DNA from: JANQLU01 sp964434955
Lineage (GTDB): Bacteria > Planctomycetota > Planctomycetia > Pirellulales > Pirellulaceae
Direction: 5' to 3'
Length of the DNA stretch: 64,000 bases
Assembly (NCBI GenBank): GCA_964434955.1
Contig: CAYSXI010000006.1
Span: 13,510 to 77,509 of the forward strand
A model generated the notes under the pieces. The model searched no databases. It was not told the DNA's origin and saw only the letters and a list, made by a program, of their open reading frames with translations. Shown in pieces: positions 8,651 to 17,903 of the stretch (position 1 is its first letter; each line of letters begins with the position of its first letter). Made by a program: the position numbers and the translations under genes.

Positions 8651-9976
8651 ATGCCGCAAAACCAACCCAAAAAAAGAAACACCCTGAATCGACGACACTT
8701 TCTGGGCACGGCCGCCGCGGCCGGAGCTGTCGGATACTTTGTTAACCCGGGGTCCGTTCTCGCTTCCAACTCGCCCAATGAAAAACTGAACTTGGCATGC
8801 GTTGGCGCAACCAACCGGGCGGGTGCCAACATCGCTCGACTGAAAAGCCAAAACATTGTCGCGATCGCCGATATCGATTCCAAGCTGCTCGAAAAAGGGT
8901 CGGCTCCATATAAAGACGCGCGAAAGTATCGGGACTTTCGTGTCATGTTGGAAAAGGAAGCTGAAAACATTGACGCCGTTGTCGTTGGGACTCCTGATCA
9001 CACACACGCTCCCGCTGCCGCGATGGCCATGCGGATGAAAAAACACTGCTACTGCGAAAAGCCGCTGGCGCATACCGTCAAGGAATGCCGTGTCCTCGCG
9101 GAGTTGGCAAAGAAACACTCGCTAAAAACTCAGATGGGGACTCAGATTCACGCCGGCGACAACTATCGCCGGGTCGTTGAAGCGGTTCAAGGTGGATTGA
9201 TCGGCGAGGTCAAAGAAGCGCACGTTTGGTCCAACGCCCAATACTCGGGCGGGAAGTTTGTGAAAACGGAGAAGCCGGCGCATGTCGATTGGGACCTGTG
9301 GTTGGGCCCAGCTGTCGAACGACCCTACAGCAAAAACGTTCACCCATTCAACTGGAGACGATTTTGGGATTACGGCACCGGTGCACTCGGTGACTTTGGA
9401 TGTCACTTCATGGACCTGACTCATTGGGCGCTCATGCTAACCCACCCGACAAAAATTTCGGCACAAGGTGAGCCGCTCGACCCGGTGATGCCCCCCAAGT
9501 GGTGTATGGTCAACTACGAATTCCCAGCGAGAGAATCCATGCCCGCCGTCAAACTGACCTGGTATGACGGAGGCAAGAAACCAAAACTGCTTTCGTCACT
9601 CAAAGACAAAAATGGAAAGCCCTTGAATTGGGGTGCCGGCCAACTCTTTGTTGGCTCGAAAGGAATGATCTTGTCCAACTATGGCCAGCATGTCTTGCTG
9701 CCCGAGGAAGATTTCGTTGACGTGGAACGTCCCGAAAAATCGATCCCAAAATCGATCGGGCATCACAATGAGTGGGTCGACGCCATCAAGAATGACAAAA
9801 CGACGACCTGCAACTTCGAATATTCCGGGGCCCTTTCAGAAGCCGTCATGCTGGGAGTTGTCGCTTTCAAAAGCCAGCAAACCATTGAATGGGATGCCGA
9901 GAATTTGAAGGTCAAAAACGACGAAGGGGCCCAGGATTTGATCCACAAAGAGTACCGCAAAGGCTGGACTTTATAG
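8651..9976 (+). CDS. Gfo/Idh/MocA-family oxidoreductase, Tat-exported
   Basis: The N terminus has a twin-arginine signal (NRRHFLGTAAAAGAVGYF). Next comes a Rossmann fold (KLNLACVGATNRAGANI, then VAIADIDSKLL) and the family motif EKPLAHT near residue 140. A C-terminal oxidoreductase domain with FWDYGTGALGDFGCHFMD follows. Such enzymes use tightly bound NAD(P) to oxidise or reduce sugars, often at C3. ATG 8651 gives the neatest Tat signal; an in-frame GTG lies three codons upstream at 8642. It is the last gene of a same-strand run with the DUF1080 gene, which fits a sugar oxidation/cleavage pathway outside the cytoplasm. Confidence 0.9.
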   Translation: MPQNQPKKRNTLNRRHFLGTAAAAGAVGYFVNPGSVLASNSPNEKLNLACVGATNRAGANIARLKSQNIVAIADIDSKLLEKGSAPYKDARKYRDFRVMLEKEAENIDAVVVGTPDHTHAPAAAMAMRMKKHCYCEKPLAHTVKECRVLAELAKKHSLKTQMGTQIHAGDNYRRVVEAVQGGLIGEVKEAHVWSNAQYSGGKFVKTEKPAHVDWDLWLGPAVERPYSKNVHPFNWRRFWDYGTGALGDFGCHFMDLTHWALMLTHPTKISAQGEPLDPVMPPKWCMVNYEFPARESMPAVKLTWYDGGKKPKLLSSLKDKNGKPLNWGAGQLFVGSKGMILSNYGQHVLLPEEDFVDVERPEKSIPKSIGHHNEWVDAIKNDKTTTCNFEYSGALSEAVMLGVVAFKSQQTIEWDAENLKVKNDEGAQDLIHKEYRKGWTL

Positions 9977-10012
9977 TTCGGTTTGAAATTTCACGGGAAA
10001 CACGCCGCGAAA

Positions 10013-10041
10013 TTGACAGGTCCGGGGTCCCTGCTCATAAT
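10013..10041 (+). promoter_or_regulatory. Sigma-70-type promoter for the tricorn-like gene
   Basis: TTGACA at 10013-10018 is followed after exactly 17 bp by CATAAT at 10036-10041, one base off the -10 consensus. It lies after the stop of the Gfo/Idh/MocA gene and about 175 bp upstream of the chosen start of the tricorn-like gene. This implies a long leader of about 165 nt. Confidence 0.6.
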
Positions 10042-10215
10042 CGAACCTCTTTTGGGCCTCCCTTCGATTTGCTCAAGGAACACGTAATCTGATTTGGATC
10101 ACGTGTTCATTGATCGAGAATTCACCGCCTGCCCAAACTCGCAATGGCCATCGTCGCAAATGCGCCAATGCGAATCACCATCATGCTTAAGACCCATCGC
10201 TACGAGGGAAAAGAA

Positions 10216-13200
10216 GTGACTACGAAAGTAAGATTTCTGCAACCATTGTCGAGTTTATTGGTCGGCGCAGTCTTGTTTGCCGCCTTGCCTTTGGTGCCAT
10301 CGACGGCCGCCGACACCCAAATCCGGATCCCGCGCAACCCAACGATTGCGCCTGACGGCAGCCAAATCGCGTTCGCTTGGCAGAACGACATTTGGACGGT
10401 CGGAATCAACGGGGGCGTCGCGAAGCGTGTAACGATTCACGCGGCCACAGACGGTACACCTTTTTACAGTCCGGACGGGAAACAGCTTTACTTCACCAGC
10501 AACCGAACGGGTCGAACGCAGATTTTCGTCATGCCAACGGCAGGCGGCGCTGCGAAACAAATCACCTTCGATTCCAATCGGAAATCAATTCTCGGCGTAA
10601 CCCCCAACGGCAAAAGCCTCGTGATCAGCCAAGCGACCGATCGAGGCTGGCACTACTCCGAATCCGGACGGGTATTTCTTCTTGACCTTGAGGGCAATAA
10701 GCCAAAGCAAATGTTGTTTGACGCGGGAGTCCGAGATGCGGCTCTTAGCCCGGATGGTACCAAGGTGCTTTTTGTACGTGGACGATCGAACTGGAACCGA
10801 AAAGGTTACAAAGGCCCACAAGCAGCCCAACTTTGGCTTGCAGATCTTTCCAGTGAAAAGGTGACGTTGACTCGTCTGTGCAAAGATCGCGAACGATTCC
10901 AGAACGTCGCCCACATGGATCCGATTTGGGCAGCCGACGGGAAGAGCTATTACTTTACAAGCGACCCAGACGGCGTGTTCAACATTTATCACCGCAGCCT
11001 CGGTTCCGAGGAAGTTCGTCAGGTCACCAATGCGGCATCGGATGGAGTCGACGATGGCGTTGCATTTCCTTCGTTGTCACAGAATGGAAATACCTTGCTA
11101 ATGCGACGAGGCTTTGACCTTGTAAAGTGCGATCCGAAAACTGGGAAACTGGAAACGATCAAGCTGTTTGCAAGTGGTGACAGCGTCACCAGTCCCATTG
11201 AGCGGAAACGCCAAACGCGGGCTACCACCGTCGCATTTTCTCCAGACGGAAAGCAAATGGCCTTTGTCTCTGGCGAAGACATCTACGTGATGGATCGCGT
11301 TTTGAAAGAGCCCGTTCAAGTTACCAATACCGCTCACCCGGAAACGAGCTTGCTATTCAGTTCCGATGGAAGTCGCCTGTTTTTTGTCACGGATTCCGGC
11401 GGTGAAGTCGACGTCTGGGAAGCGACCCATGAACAAAAAGACGGGATTTGGTGGCTCGCCAAGGAATTCAAGCTTCGACAGGTCACCGACGACCGAGACG
11501 TGGAAGCCCGATTGAGTTTGAGTCCGAATGGATCTCATATCGCTTACACGAAAGGTTCAAACCTGTTTGTCATGGACAACGACGGAACCGACCATCGGCA
11601 GATTGCCAAAATGTGGTCGCCTCCGAGTTTTGACTGGTCGCCTGATGGTAAATGGTTGACGTATGCGACGCAGGACGACGACTACAACAGCGACATATTC
11701 ATTGTCCCAGTCGATGGGACCCGCAAGCCTTTCAATCTTTCCCGGCATCCGGACATGGACATGAGTCCCGTTTGGTCCGGGGACGGAAAGCGAATTGCCT
11801 GGGTGGGTCGGCGCGACGGCGAAGAGGCCGACATCTACGTGGTCGAACTTGCCAAATCCACGGAAGAAGAAACCGAACGTGACGAACGTCTCAAAAAAGC
11901 CATCGCCGCCATGAAGAAAGGTGGACAAAAGAAAGCCCCACCAAAGTCGAATACCGCCAAACCGGCACAGAAGTCTCCCAGCGACAAAACGGACTCCAAG
12001 TCCGATGACAAGAAAGCTGAAAAGAAAAAATCGAACGATGTTCAAATCGATTTCGATGGCATCTTTGATCGTGTCGATCGTCTTCGATACAGCGATTCGT
12101 TTGAGTCAGGTCTCATCTGGATTGAGCAAGGTGCAACCCTGGCCTTTTCCGCAACCATCGGAGGCAAACGAGGATTTTATAGCGTTAAGTTTCCACGACC
12201 TAAGGCTCCAAAACGCATCGCGGATGCGCCGCTTTCTCAAAGTCGTTGGATTGCCGCGACCAAAGAGTTCGTCGGGCATCAACGGGGCGTTCCCGCAAGC
12301 ATGAACTTGATGGGAAAAACAACGCCCTTTGGATTCGAAGTTCGTTCAAAACGCGATTGGCGAGAAGTTCGAATGATTGTTTTCGATCAGGGGTGGCGTG
12401 CCATGCGTGATCGATTCTACGACGAAGCCTATAACAACAAAGACTGGTACGCGATGCGAGCCAAGTACCGCCCGATTGCCGCAGAGTGCTTGGGCGCTGC
12501 CGAGTTTTCGGAATTGATGAACATGATGCTAGGTGAGTTGAATGCCTCGCACATGGGCCACCGAGGCGGTTCGGATCCTTTGCCCGCGTTTAACGCTCAA
12601 AATGATTGGTCACCGACGACCTACCATTTGGGACTGCGTTTCGCTCATGGTCACAAAGGGCCGGGGCTCGTTGTCGAAAGCGTGATTCCGGGAGGACCCT
12701 GTGCACGTTCTCGAAGCCTGGTCAAAGTTGGAGAGACTGTTCTCCAAATTGATGGGACCGCCGTCGGGCCGGAAGTGGATGTTGAGAAACTTCTGACGCT
12801 TGAAAAAGCTCGAGACGTCAAACTACGTGTTCGTTCCGCCGCGGGTGAAGAGCGAGATGTCGTGGTTCGACCAACGACTTCCGTAGCTGGCCTGCTTTAT
12901 GAAGAGTGGGTTGAGAAAACTCGGGCCAAAGTCGAGGAGCTTTCGGGCGGGAAACTTGGATACCTTCATATTCAAGGCATGAACTTCCGCAGCTTTCGAC
13001 AAATGGAAGAAGATCTCTACCATGCCGGGGCCGGCAAAGAAGGCTTGATCATCGATGTGCGATTCAATGGCGGCGGCAGCACAGCCGACCACGTCATGAC
13101 CGCGTTGACTCAACCACTGCATGCGATCACGCGTTCAAGGGGAAGTGGCGAGGGCTATCCCCAGGATCGTCGAGTTTATGCATCCTGGACAAAACCCATC

Positions 13201-13575
13201 ATCATGATGTGCAACGAGCACAGTTTTTCAAACGCCGAGATTGTCAGTCACGCTGTCAAACAAACCGGCCGTGGTCGGCTTGTCGGAATGCGAACAGCAG
13301 GAGGAGTAATCAGTACCGGCGCCGTTGGACTGCTCGATGGGGGCATGGTGCGAATGCCCATGCGTGGATGGTACCTGGCAACAACCGGTGAGGACATGGA
13401 ACTAAACGGTTGCGAACCCCACATCGCCTTTTGGAATCATCCAACCTGGAACTCGCCAGGCGGCGCCGATGCCCAGCTGGCCAAGGCCGTTGAAGCGTTG
13501 ACCGAAGATGTTGCCAAGGAGAAGGCAAAAGGCAAAGTTGAAATCACGCCGGCCTCCAAGTTGCGAAAAAAATAA
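10216..13575 (+). CDS. Tricorn-type protease with beta-propellers, PDZ and S41 peptidase domain
   Basis: The start is set at GTG 10216 because GAGGGA lies 6 bp upstream and the first residues then form a signal peptide (LLVGAVLFAALPLVPSTAA); in-frame ATGs at 10144 and 10183 are alternatives. Propeller repeats (PDGSQIAF, SPDGKQLYFTSN, SPDGKWLTYATQDDD and others) fill residues about 30-560. A Lys/Ser-rich linker spans about 563-606. A helical core domain, a PDZ domain (about 813-880) and an S41 peptidase domain follow. The peptidase shows LNASHMGH, DVRFNGGG and NEHSFSNAE with the likely nucleophile Ser about 1005, and a late Glu in TTGEDMELNG. It would degrade peptides in the periplasm; the domain order matches tricorn, and all expected catalytic positions appear present. 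Confidence 0.93.
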   Translation: MTTKVRFLQPLSSLLVGAVLFAALPLVPSTAADTQIRIPRNPTIAPDGSQIAFAWQNDIWTVGINGGVAKRVTIHAATDGTPFYSPDGKQLYFTSNRTGRTQIFVMPTAGGAAKQITFDSNRKSILGVTPNGKSLVISQATDRGWHYSESGRVFLLDLEGNKPKQMLFDAGVRDAALSPDGTKVLFVRGRSNWNRKGYKGPQAAQLWLADLSSEKVTLTRLCKDRERFQNVAHMDPIWAADGKSYYFTSDPDGVFNIYHRSLGSEEVRQVTNAASDGVDDGVAFPSLSQNGNTLLMRRGFDLVKCDPKTGKLETIKLFASGDSVTSPIERKRQTRATTVAFSPDGKQMAFVSGEDIYVMDRVLKEPVQVTNTAHPETSLLFSSDGSRLFFVTDSGGEVDVWEATHEQKDGIWWLAKEFKLRQVTDDRDVEARLSLSPNGSHIAYTKGSNLFVMDNDGTDHRQIAKMWSPPSFDWSPDGKWLTYATQDDDYNSDIFIVPVDGTRKPFNLSRHPDMDMSPVWSGDGKRIAWVGRRDGEEADIYVVELAKSTEEETERDERLKKAIAAMKKGGQKKAPPKSNTAKPAQKSPSDKTDSKSDDKKAEKKKSNDVQIDFDGIFDRVDRLRYSDSFESGLIWIEQGATLAFSATIGGKRGFYSVKFPRPKAPKRIADAPLSQSRWIAATKEFVGHQRGVPASMNLMGKTTPFGFEVRSKRDWREVRMIVFDQGWRAMRDRFYDEAYNNKDWYAMRAKYRPIAAECLGAAEFSELMNMMLGELNASHMGHRGGSDPLPAFNAQNDWSPTTYHLGLRFAHGHKGPGLVVESVIPGGPCARSRSLVKVGETVLQIDGTAVGPEVDVEKLLTLEKARDVKLRVRSAAGEERDVVVRPTTSVAGLLYEEWVEKTRAKVEELSGGKLGYLHIQGMNFRSFRQMEEDLYHAGAGKEGLIIDVRFNGGGSTADHVMTALTQPLHAITRSRGSGEGYPQDRRVYASWTKPIIMMCNEHSFSNAEIVSHAVKQTGRGRLVGMRTAGGVISTGAVGLLDGGMVRMPMRGWYLATTGEDMELNGCEPHIAFWNHPTWNSPGGADAQLAKAVEALTEDVAKEKAKGKVEITPASKLRKK

Positions 13576-13609
13576 ACTCGGCTTGTTACTCACAGCCGGC
13601 TAAAACCAG

Positions 13610-13644
13610 GCCCTTCCGAATACGACGTTCGGAAGGGCTTTTTT
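13610..13644 (+). terminator. Rho-independent terminator after the tricorn-like gene
   Basis: An 11-bp perfect stem (GCCCTTCCGAA / TTCGGAAGGGC, 13610-13620 and 13628-13638) with a 7-base loop is followed by six T residues. It lies 35 bp after the stop codon. Confidence 0.92.
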
Positions 13645-13877
13645 GTTGGCGAGCGCGCCGATGCTTTCAACCACCTTCTTTAGACGGGGTCATATGCCGC
13701 AAGCAGTCCAGCGGATGAATGTTTTCGTTCAATTGCAATCGTTGCGTCAGAATGATTCTCGTCAATGGCCGCGAATATTGGAAATCCTTTTTGCTTAGCC
13801 AGCATTCGCACTAGAATGAAAATGCATCGGGTTGGAATGCTTGATTCAATTCCTCGAATTCAAATGAAAAGGGTCGC
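13645..13877 (+). other. Intergenic region upstream of the DUF1592 gene
   Basis: This stretch between the terminator and the next gene contains no open frame that I can support. It should contain the promoter of the DUF1592-DUF1552 operon, but I find no convincing consensus pair; TTGCTT and TAGAAT near 13793-13819 are only 15 bp apart. Confidence 0.4.
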
Positions 13878-16451
13878 ATGAGCAGATGGCAGGCAAACAT
13901 CACCGCCGTTTATCTACTGTTTTCGATGGTGACCATAGCGACGGCCCAAGATCCTGATTCGTCCAGAGCTAATTCCAAAGATGCGAAGACGCCCCGGAAC
14001 GAATTGTCATTCAAAAAGGACATCCAACCTTTCCTAAAGAAATACTGCGCCGACTGCCACGGAGCTTCGGTGCAGAAAGCCGGGTTCTCACTGCACGAAA
14101 TTCGCGAATCCGATTTGGAAGATTGGGAATCCATTGCAGAAAACATTGAGCTCGAGCTGATGCCGCCGGCGAAGAAGATCCAACCTTCTAAGCGAGACCG
14201 TAGGGCCGTCGTGGGTTGGATTCGGTCGCATCTAGGGACCAACAACATTGATTTCCAACGCGAACCAACGTCGTCCTTTGGAAACCGCGTAAACCACGAA
14301 GATCTTTTCAGCGGTCAGCACCTTGGCCCTTCCTACTCGTACTCGCGAATGTGGCGAATCAGCCAGCGAATCTACGACAATGTCTCCTATGAATTGCGCG
14401 CGACGCGGGGAGTCGCCGGAACCACCAACGGTCCCATTCCCGCCCTGGTGACCATAGAAGGTGAGGCATTCAAAGACTATGACACGCTGGAAGTCGACGA
14501 TGCGGCCGTTCGCGCATTGATGCTGAACTTTCGGAATCTTGCTTCGACGATCGTTCGCGGCAAATTCCAAAAGGGGCGTTTCAACAAGCAAAAAAACCAA
14601 TTTGATCCGGGAACCTTCGATTTCAATCGGGCTCCGCTTCGCCGACTCGAGTTGCTGAACCAGTCAGCCCCGGGAAAAGAAACTTATGGTCCCGCTGTCG
14701 TCGCTGCGTTTGAACTTCTGCTATCAAGAAAGCCAAATAAAGAAGAGCTTAACCGATATGTTCAATTCTTGACCAAGTCGATTGAGATGTCGGACCCGGC
14801 AACGGGATGTCAAAATATGGTGCTGGCGGTTTTGATGTCACCCGAATTCGTTTTCAGAATGGAGCTGGGGCAGGGTCAGAAATTGAGCGACGGTCGACGG
14901 ATGCTCGGGCCCAAGGAAATCGCCTATGCAATTGCGTACGGGCTGACCGATTCGCCACCCGATCAGGCATTGCGCTCTGCTTTGAAAGAAAATCGATTGA
15001 GCACAAAAGCCGACGTCGAGCGGGAAGTGCGACGAATGCTCGCGGCTGTTGATAGCCGAAGAAACTGGGGGTACCACACGACCGGAGGCGGGTCGTTTCT
15101 GGATTGGAAACCCGAACACAACCCTCGACTATTGCGATTTTTCCAAGAGTTCTTTGGGTACACCAAAGGCTATCTCGTCTTCAAAGATCAATCGAGAAAC
15201 CACCATCATTTCCCCCAGAACCTGATCCGCGATGCGGACTTCATGATCCTTGATATCTTGAAGAAAGATCGAGCGGTTCTTGAAACTCTGTTGACGACGG
15301 ACCAATTCATCGTTGCCTACAGCTCCGACATCGAAGGAAAAATGCGACGGATGAAAGAGTGGGCAAATGAGCGTCCTGAACAGTACGGTGGTGGTGCTTT
15401 GCGTGAAGGAATTCAACCGGTCCTTGTCGATAAAGGTTATCGAAGGGAAGCCGTGCAGGCATACGGACTCCGGTATTGGGAATGGGACTACCCGCTACAA
15501 CAACCATTCACTGTCAAAAACCGGGTTGGATTTTTGAGCCACCCCGCGTGGCTTGTCGCCTGGTCAGGCAACTTTGACAACGATGCCATCCGCCGGGGAA
15601 AGTGGATTCGAGAACACCTGTTGGCTGATTCGATTCCGGAATTGCCGATCGGCGTCGACGCCAAGCTACCGAATGATCCGCACCAATCGCTGCGAGATCG
15701 AATGCAGGTAACACGAGCTGAAGAATGCTGGCGCTGTCACAAGCAAATGGATCCGCTCGGGATGGCATTCGAGGCTTACGATGATTTCGGGCGATTCCGC
15801 GAAGGCACAATTGTGCTGGGTGACGATACCATTGTTGCCGGTCAAAGAGCGAAATACAGCGAACAACGATCCCGGCTCCTGAAACAAATCTGGAAACTTA
15901 CAGCCGATAGCCCCGAAGCAAGAGCGCAACAGGTTAAGGCGCTCCGTAAGCGAGTCGGTGAACTGGTACCACCGCGCAAAGATCATCCCCGCTATGAAGC
16001 TATCCTGAAAGAACAATCACGGCATCGCTCGGAATGGAAAGCAAAAATCGCCGAGCTCTCAAAGTCGAAAGACGATCGAGAGCGACAGGCTCAACTTGCC
16101 AGTCTTCGCCGCCAGTTGGCCGGCTTGAAACCGGTCAAACCTAAACATTCCACAGATGTCAATGCGAGCGGCGTTCTTAAGGGAACACGGGACCCCCAAC
16201 TGGACGGCCCCTACCGGGACGTCTCGGATTTGATGAATCGGTTGGCAAAATCAAAACGTGTTCGCCAATCATTCATTCGTCACGTATTTCGATATTTCAT
16301 GGGTCGCAATGAAATGATCAGCGACTCGCCGACATTGATGGCGATGGACAAAGCCTATGTCGAATCCGGCGGAAGTTTCAAAGAGATTCTCGTTACATTG
16401 ATGACTTCTGATTCATTTCTCACTCGACGAAACAAGGATTTAGTGAAGTGA
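13878..16451 (+). CDS. Planctomycete DUF1587/1592/1588/1585 protein with two c-type heme motifs
   Basis: A signal peptide (ITAVYLLFSMVTIATAQ) is followed by a cytochrome-like domain with CADCH at about residue 57 and MPPAKK, the usual axial-Met region. The large DUF1592-type region follows, then a second CxxCH in CWRCHKQMDPLGMAFEAYDDFGRFR near residue 617 within DUF1588. The C terminus (FIRHVFRYFMGRNEMISDSPTL) matches DUF1585. A charged helical insert (about 680-750, rich in Lys, Arg, Glu) separates the last two domains. The function of this family is not established; periplasmic electron transfer coupled to a hydrolytic or redox task is often proposed. It overlaps the DUF1552 gene by four bases (GTGA), so the two are co-translated. 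Confidence 0.92.
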   Translation: MSRWQANITAVYLLFSMVTIATAQDPDSSRANSKDAKTPRNELSFKKDIQPFLKKYCADCHGASVQKAGFSLHEIRESDLEDWESIAENIELELMPPAKKIQPSKRDRRAVVGWIRSHLGTNNIDFQREPTSSFGNRVNHEDLFSGQHLGPSYSYSRMWRISQRIYDNVSYELRATRGVAGTTNGPIPALVTIEGEAFKDYDTLEVDDAAVRALMLNFRNLASTIVRGKFQKGRFNKQKNQFDPGTFDFNRAPLRRLELLNQSAPGKETYGPAVVAAFELLLSRKPNKEELNRYVQFLTKSIEMSDPATGCQNMVLAVLMSPEFVFRMELGQGQKLSDGRRMLGPKEIAYAIAYGLTDSPPDQALRSALKENRLSTKADVEREVRRMLAAVDSRRNWGYHTTGGGSFLDWKPEHNPRLLRFFQEFFGYTKGYLVFKDQSRNHHHFPQNLIRDADFMILDILKKDRAVLETLLTTDQFIVAYSSDIEGKMRRMKEWANERPEQYGGGALREGIQPVLVDKGYRREAVQAYGLRYWEWDYPLQQPFTVKNRVGFLSHPAWLVAWSGNFDNDAIRRGKWIREHLLADSIPELPIGVDAKLPNDPHQSLRDRMQVTRAEECWRCHKQMDPLGMAFEAYDDFGRFREGTIVLGDDTIVAGQRAKYSEQRSRLLKQIWKLTADSPEARAQQVKALRKRVGELVPPRKDHPRYEAILKEQSRHRSEWKAKIAELSKSKDDRERQAQLASLRRQLAGLKPVKPKHSTDVNASGVLKGTRDPQLDGPYRDVSDLMNRLAKSKRVRQSFIRHVFRYFMGRNEMISDSPTLMAMDKAYVESGGSFKEILVTLMTSDSFLTRRNKDLVK

Positions 16452-17854
16452 CGATTTCCCGACGTGAAATGATCAAGCAGTTGGCTTCGACCGCCGGGGT
16501 CGGGGCTCTTTCCCCGATGCTGCTGAGCTTGCAAGCCCAGGCGTCTGACCGACCACGGAAGAAGCCGCAACGAGTTGTTTTTCTCGTGCGTTCCAATGGG
16601 CTTCGACCTTACGGCATTGATCCAATCGGAATTGCTGAGACGATCGAAAAGTCTGGTAAGAAACACCATCAGTCCCTGTACACCGGGGACCTTGCCGCGA
16701 TGAAGCTCCACGCGGATTTGGAAGCGCTCAAACCTTTCACGAAGAAATTGAACATCATTCAGGGCTTGAGTGCGTCGATGAATGTCGGTGCCCATTCCGG
16801 ATCTTATGGGGCTCTGGGCGCTTATCGCTGTGCCGAGTCGGAGTCCCCGACGGGCCCGACACTTGATGCAATTCTCGCCGAAGCGCTGCCAAGTATATTC
16901 TCGCACCTCGGACTTGCGGTAACCGAACCCGGAAAACACATTTTTAATCCTCGAATTTCGGCAACGGGAGCCAACAGGCCGCTTTCTTACTATGGCGAAC
17001 CAATGGCTGCCTACAAGGATTTGTTCGGAAGCGTGCTGGGGGGTGAAAAGATTCGAAAGCAAATCGCCCTCGATCGCAGTTTGCTAGATTTTGTGAAAGA
17101 CGATATCAAAAAAACCAAAAAGAAGTTGCCAACTTCAGAGCACGACAAACTGGACCGCTATCTCGCAGCCTATTCTTCGATGCGAGATCGCGAAATCAAG
17201 ATTGAAGAAAGGCGCGACGCCATCAAGAAAGGTGCTCCCGCTGCCGGCGATAAATTCAGGTCCAAGTTGGCGAGTGATCGGCTGGAAGCCCATATCGACA
17301 TCGCCGCAGCCGCGTTGATCACCGGGCTCAGCAAGGTTGTAACGGTTCGAATGGACCATCTGGGCGTCCATTACCAAGGACTTGGCATGGGGAGCATGTC
17401 ACTGCACGGTTATGGCCACAATGAAACGGACGAAGGCCGACATCCAACCAAGGACGGGATCACAGGCGCTGAAGGAATTCGCAGGGTTCGCCGGTGCCAT
17501 ATGCAAATGATGGCTCGCTTGGCGGAAAAACTCGAGGCAATTCCCGAAGGGGAGGGCACCATGCTCGACAATACTTTGATCGTCATGATGAGCGATTCCG
17601 GTGGAGCCCACCATTGTAACTTTGCGGACTTTCCTTTTCTTACCCTGGGATCGCTGGGCCAAAGTTTCAAGACCGGGCAATACATCCATTACCCACTCGG
17701 CAACAACAAAACGCCTGATCGCCGAAGCGTTCGTAACTTTTATCACTCAATCCTGCACGCCGTCGGGTTACCGAAGATTGAAATCGGCAAAAACGACAAT
17801 GGACTGCTCGGCGAAATCGATCAACGAGAGCCTTTGCCGGAGCTGATGGCTTAG
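16448..17854 (+). CDS. DUF1552 protein, Tat-exported
   Basis: The GTG start overlaps the stop of the DUF1592-type gene. A Tat signal (SRREMIKQLASTAGVGALSP) leads the 468-residue protein. Further on, GAHSGSYGALGAYRC, TVRMDHLGVHYQGLG, HGYGHNETDE and NTLIVMMSDSGGAHHCN resemble the fold and metal-binding surroundings of alkaline-phosphatase/sulfatase-like proteins of the DUF1501/DUF1552 type. It is presumably folded with a cofactor in the cytoplasm and exported to work with its upstream partner. The biochemical role is unknown. A second such pair lies at 40078-44549. Confidence 0.92.
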   Translation: MTISRREMIKQLASTAGVGALSPMLLSLQAQASDRPRKKPQRVVFLVRSNGLRPYGIDPIGIAETIEKSGKKHHQSLYTGDLAAMKLHADLEALKPFTKKLNIIQGLSASMNVGAHSGSYGALGAYRCAESESPTGPTLDAILAEALPSIFSHLGLAVTEPGKHIFNPRISATGANRPLSYYGEPMAAYKDLFGSVLGGEKIRKQIALDRSLLDFVKDDIKKTKKKLPTSEHDKLDRYLAAYSSMRDREIKIEERRDAIKKGAPAAGDKFRSKLASDRLEAHIDIAAAALITGLSKVVTVRMDHLGVHYQGLGMGSMSLHGYGHNETDEGRHPTKDGITGAEGIRRVRRCHMQMMARLAEKLEAIPEGEGTMLDNTLIVMMSDSGGAHHCNFADFPFLTLGSLGQSFKTGQYIHYPLGNNKTPDRRSVRNFYHSILHAVGLPKIEIGKNDNGLLGEIDQREPLPELMA

Positions 17855-17903
17855 ACCACCTTTTGGGTCAACGTTCATCGACACGTGGACCGGTGGAGTT
17901 TGT

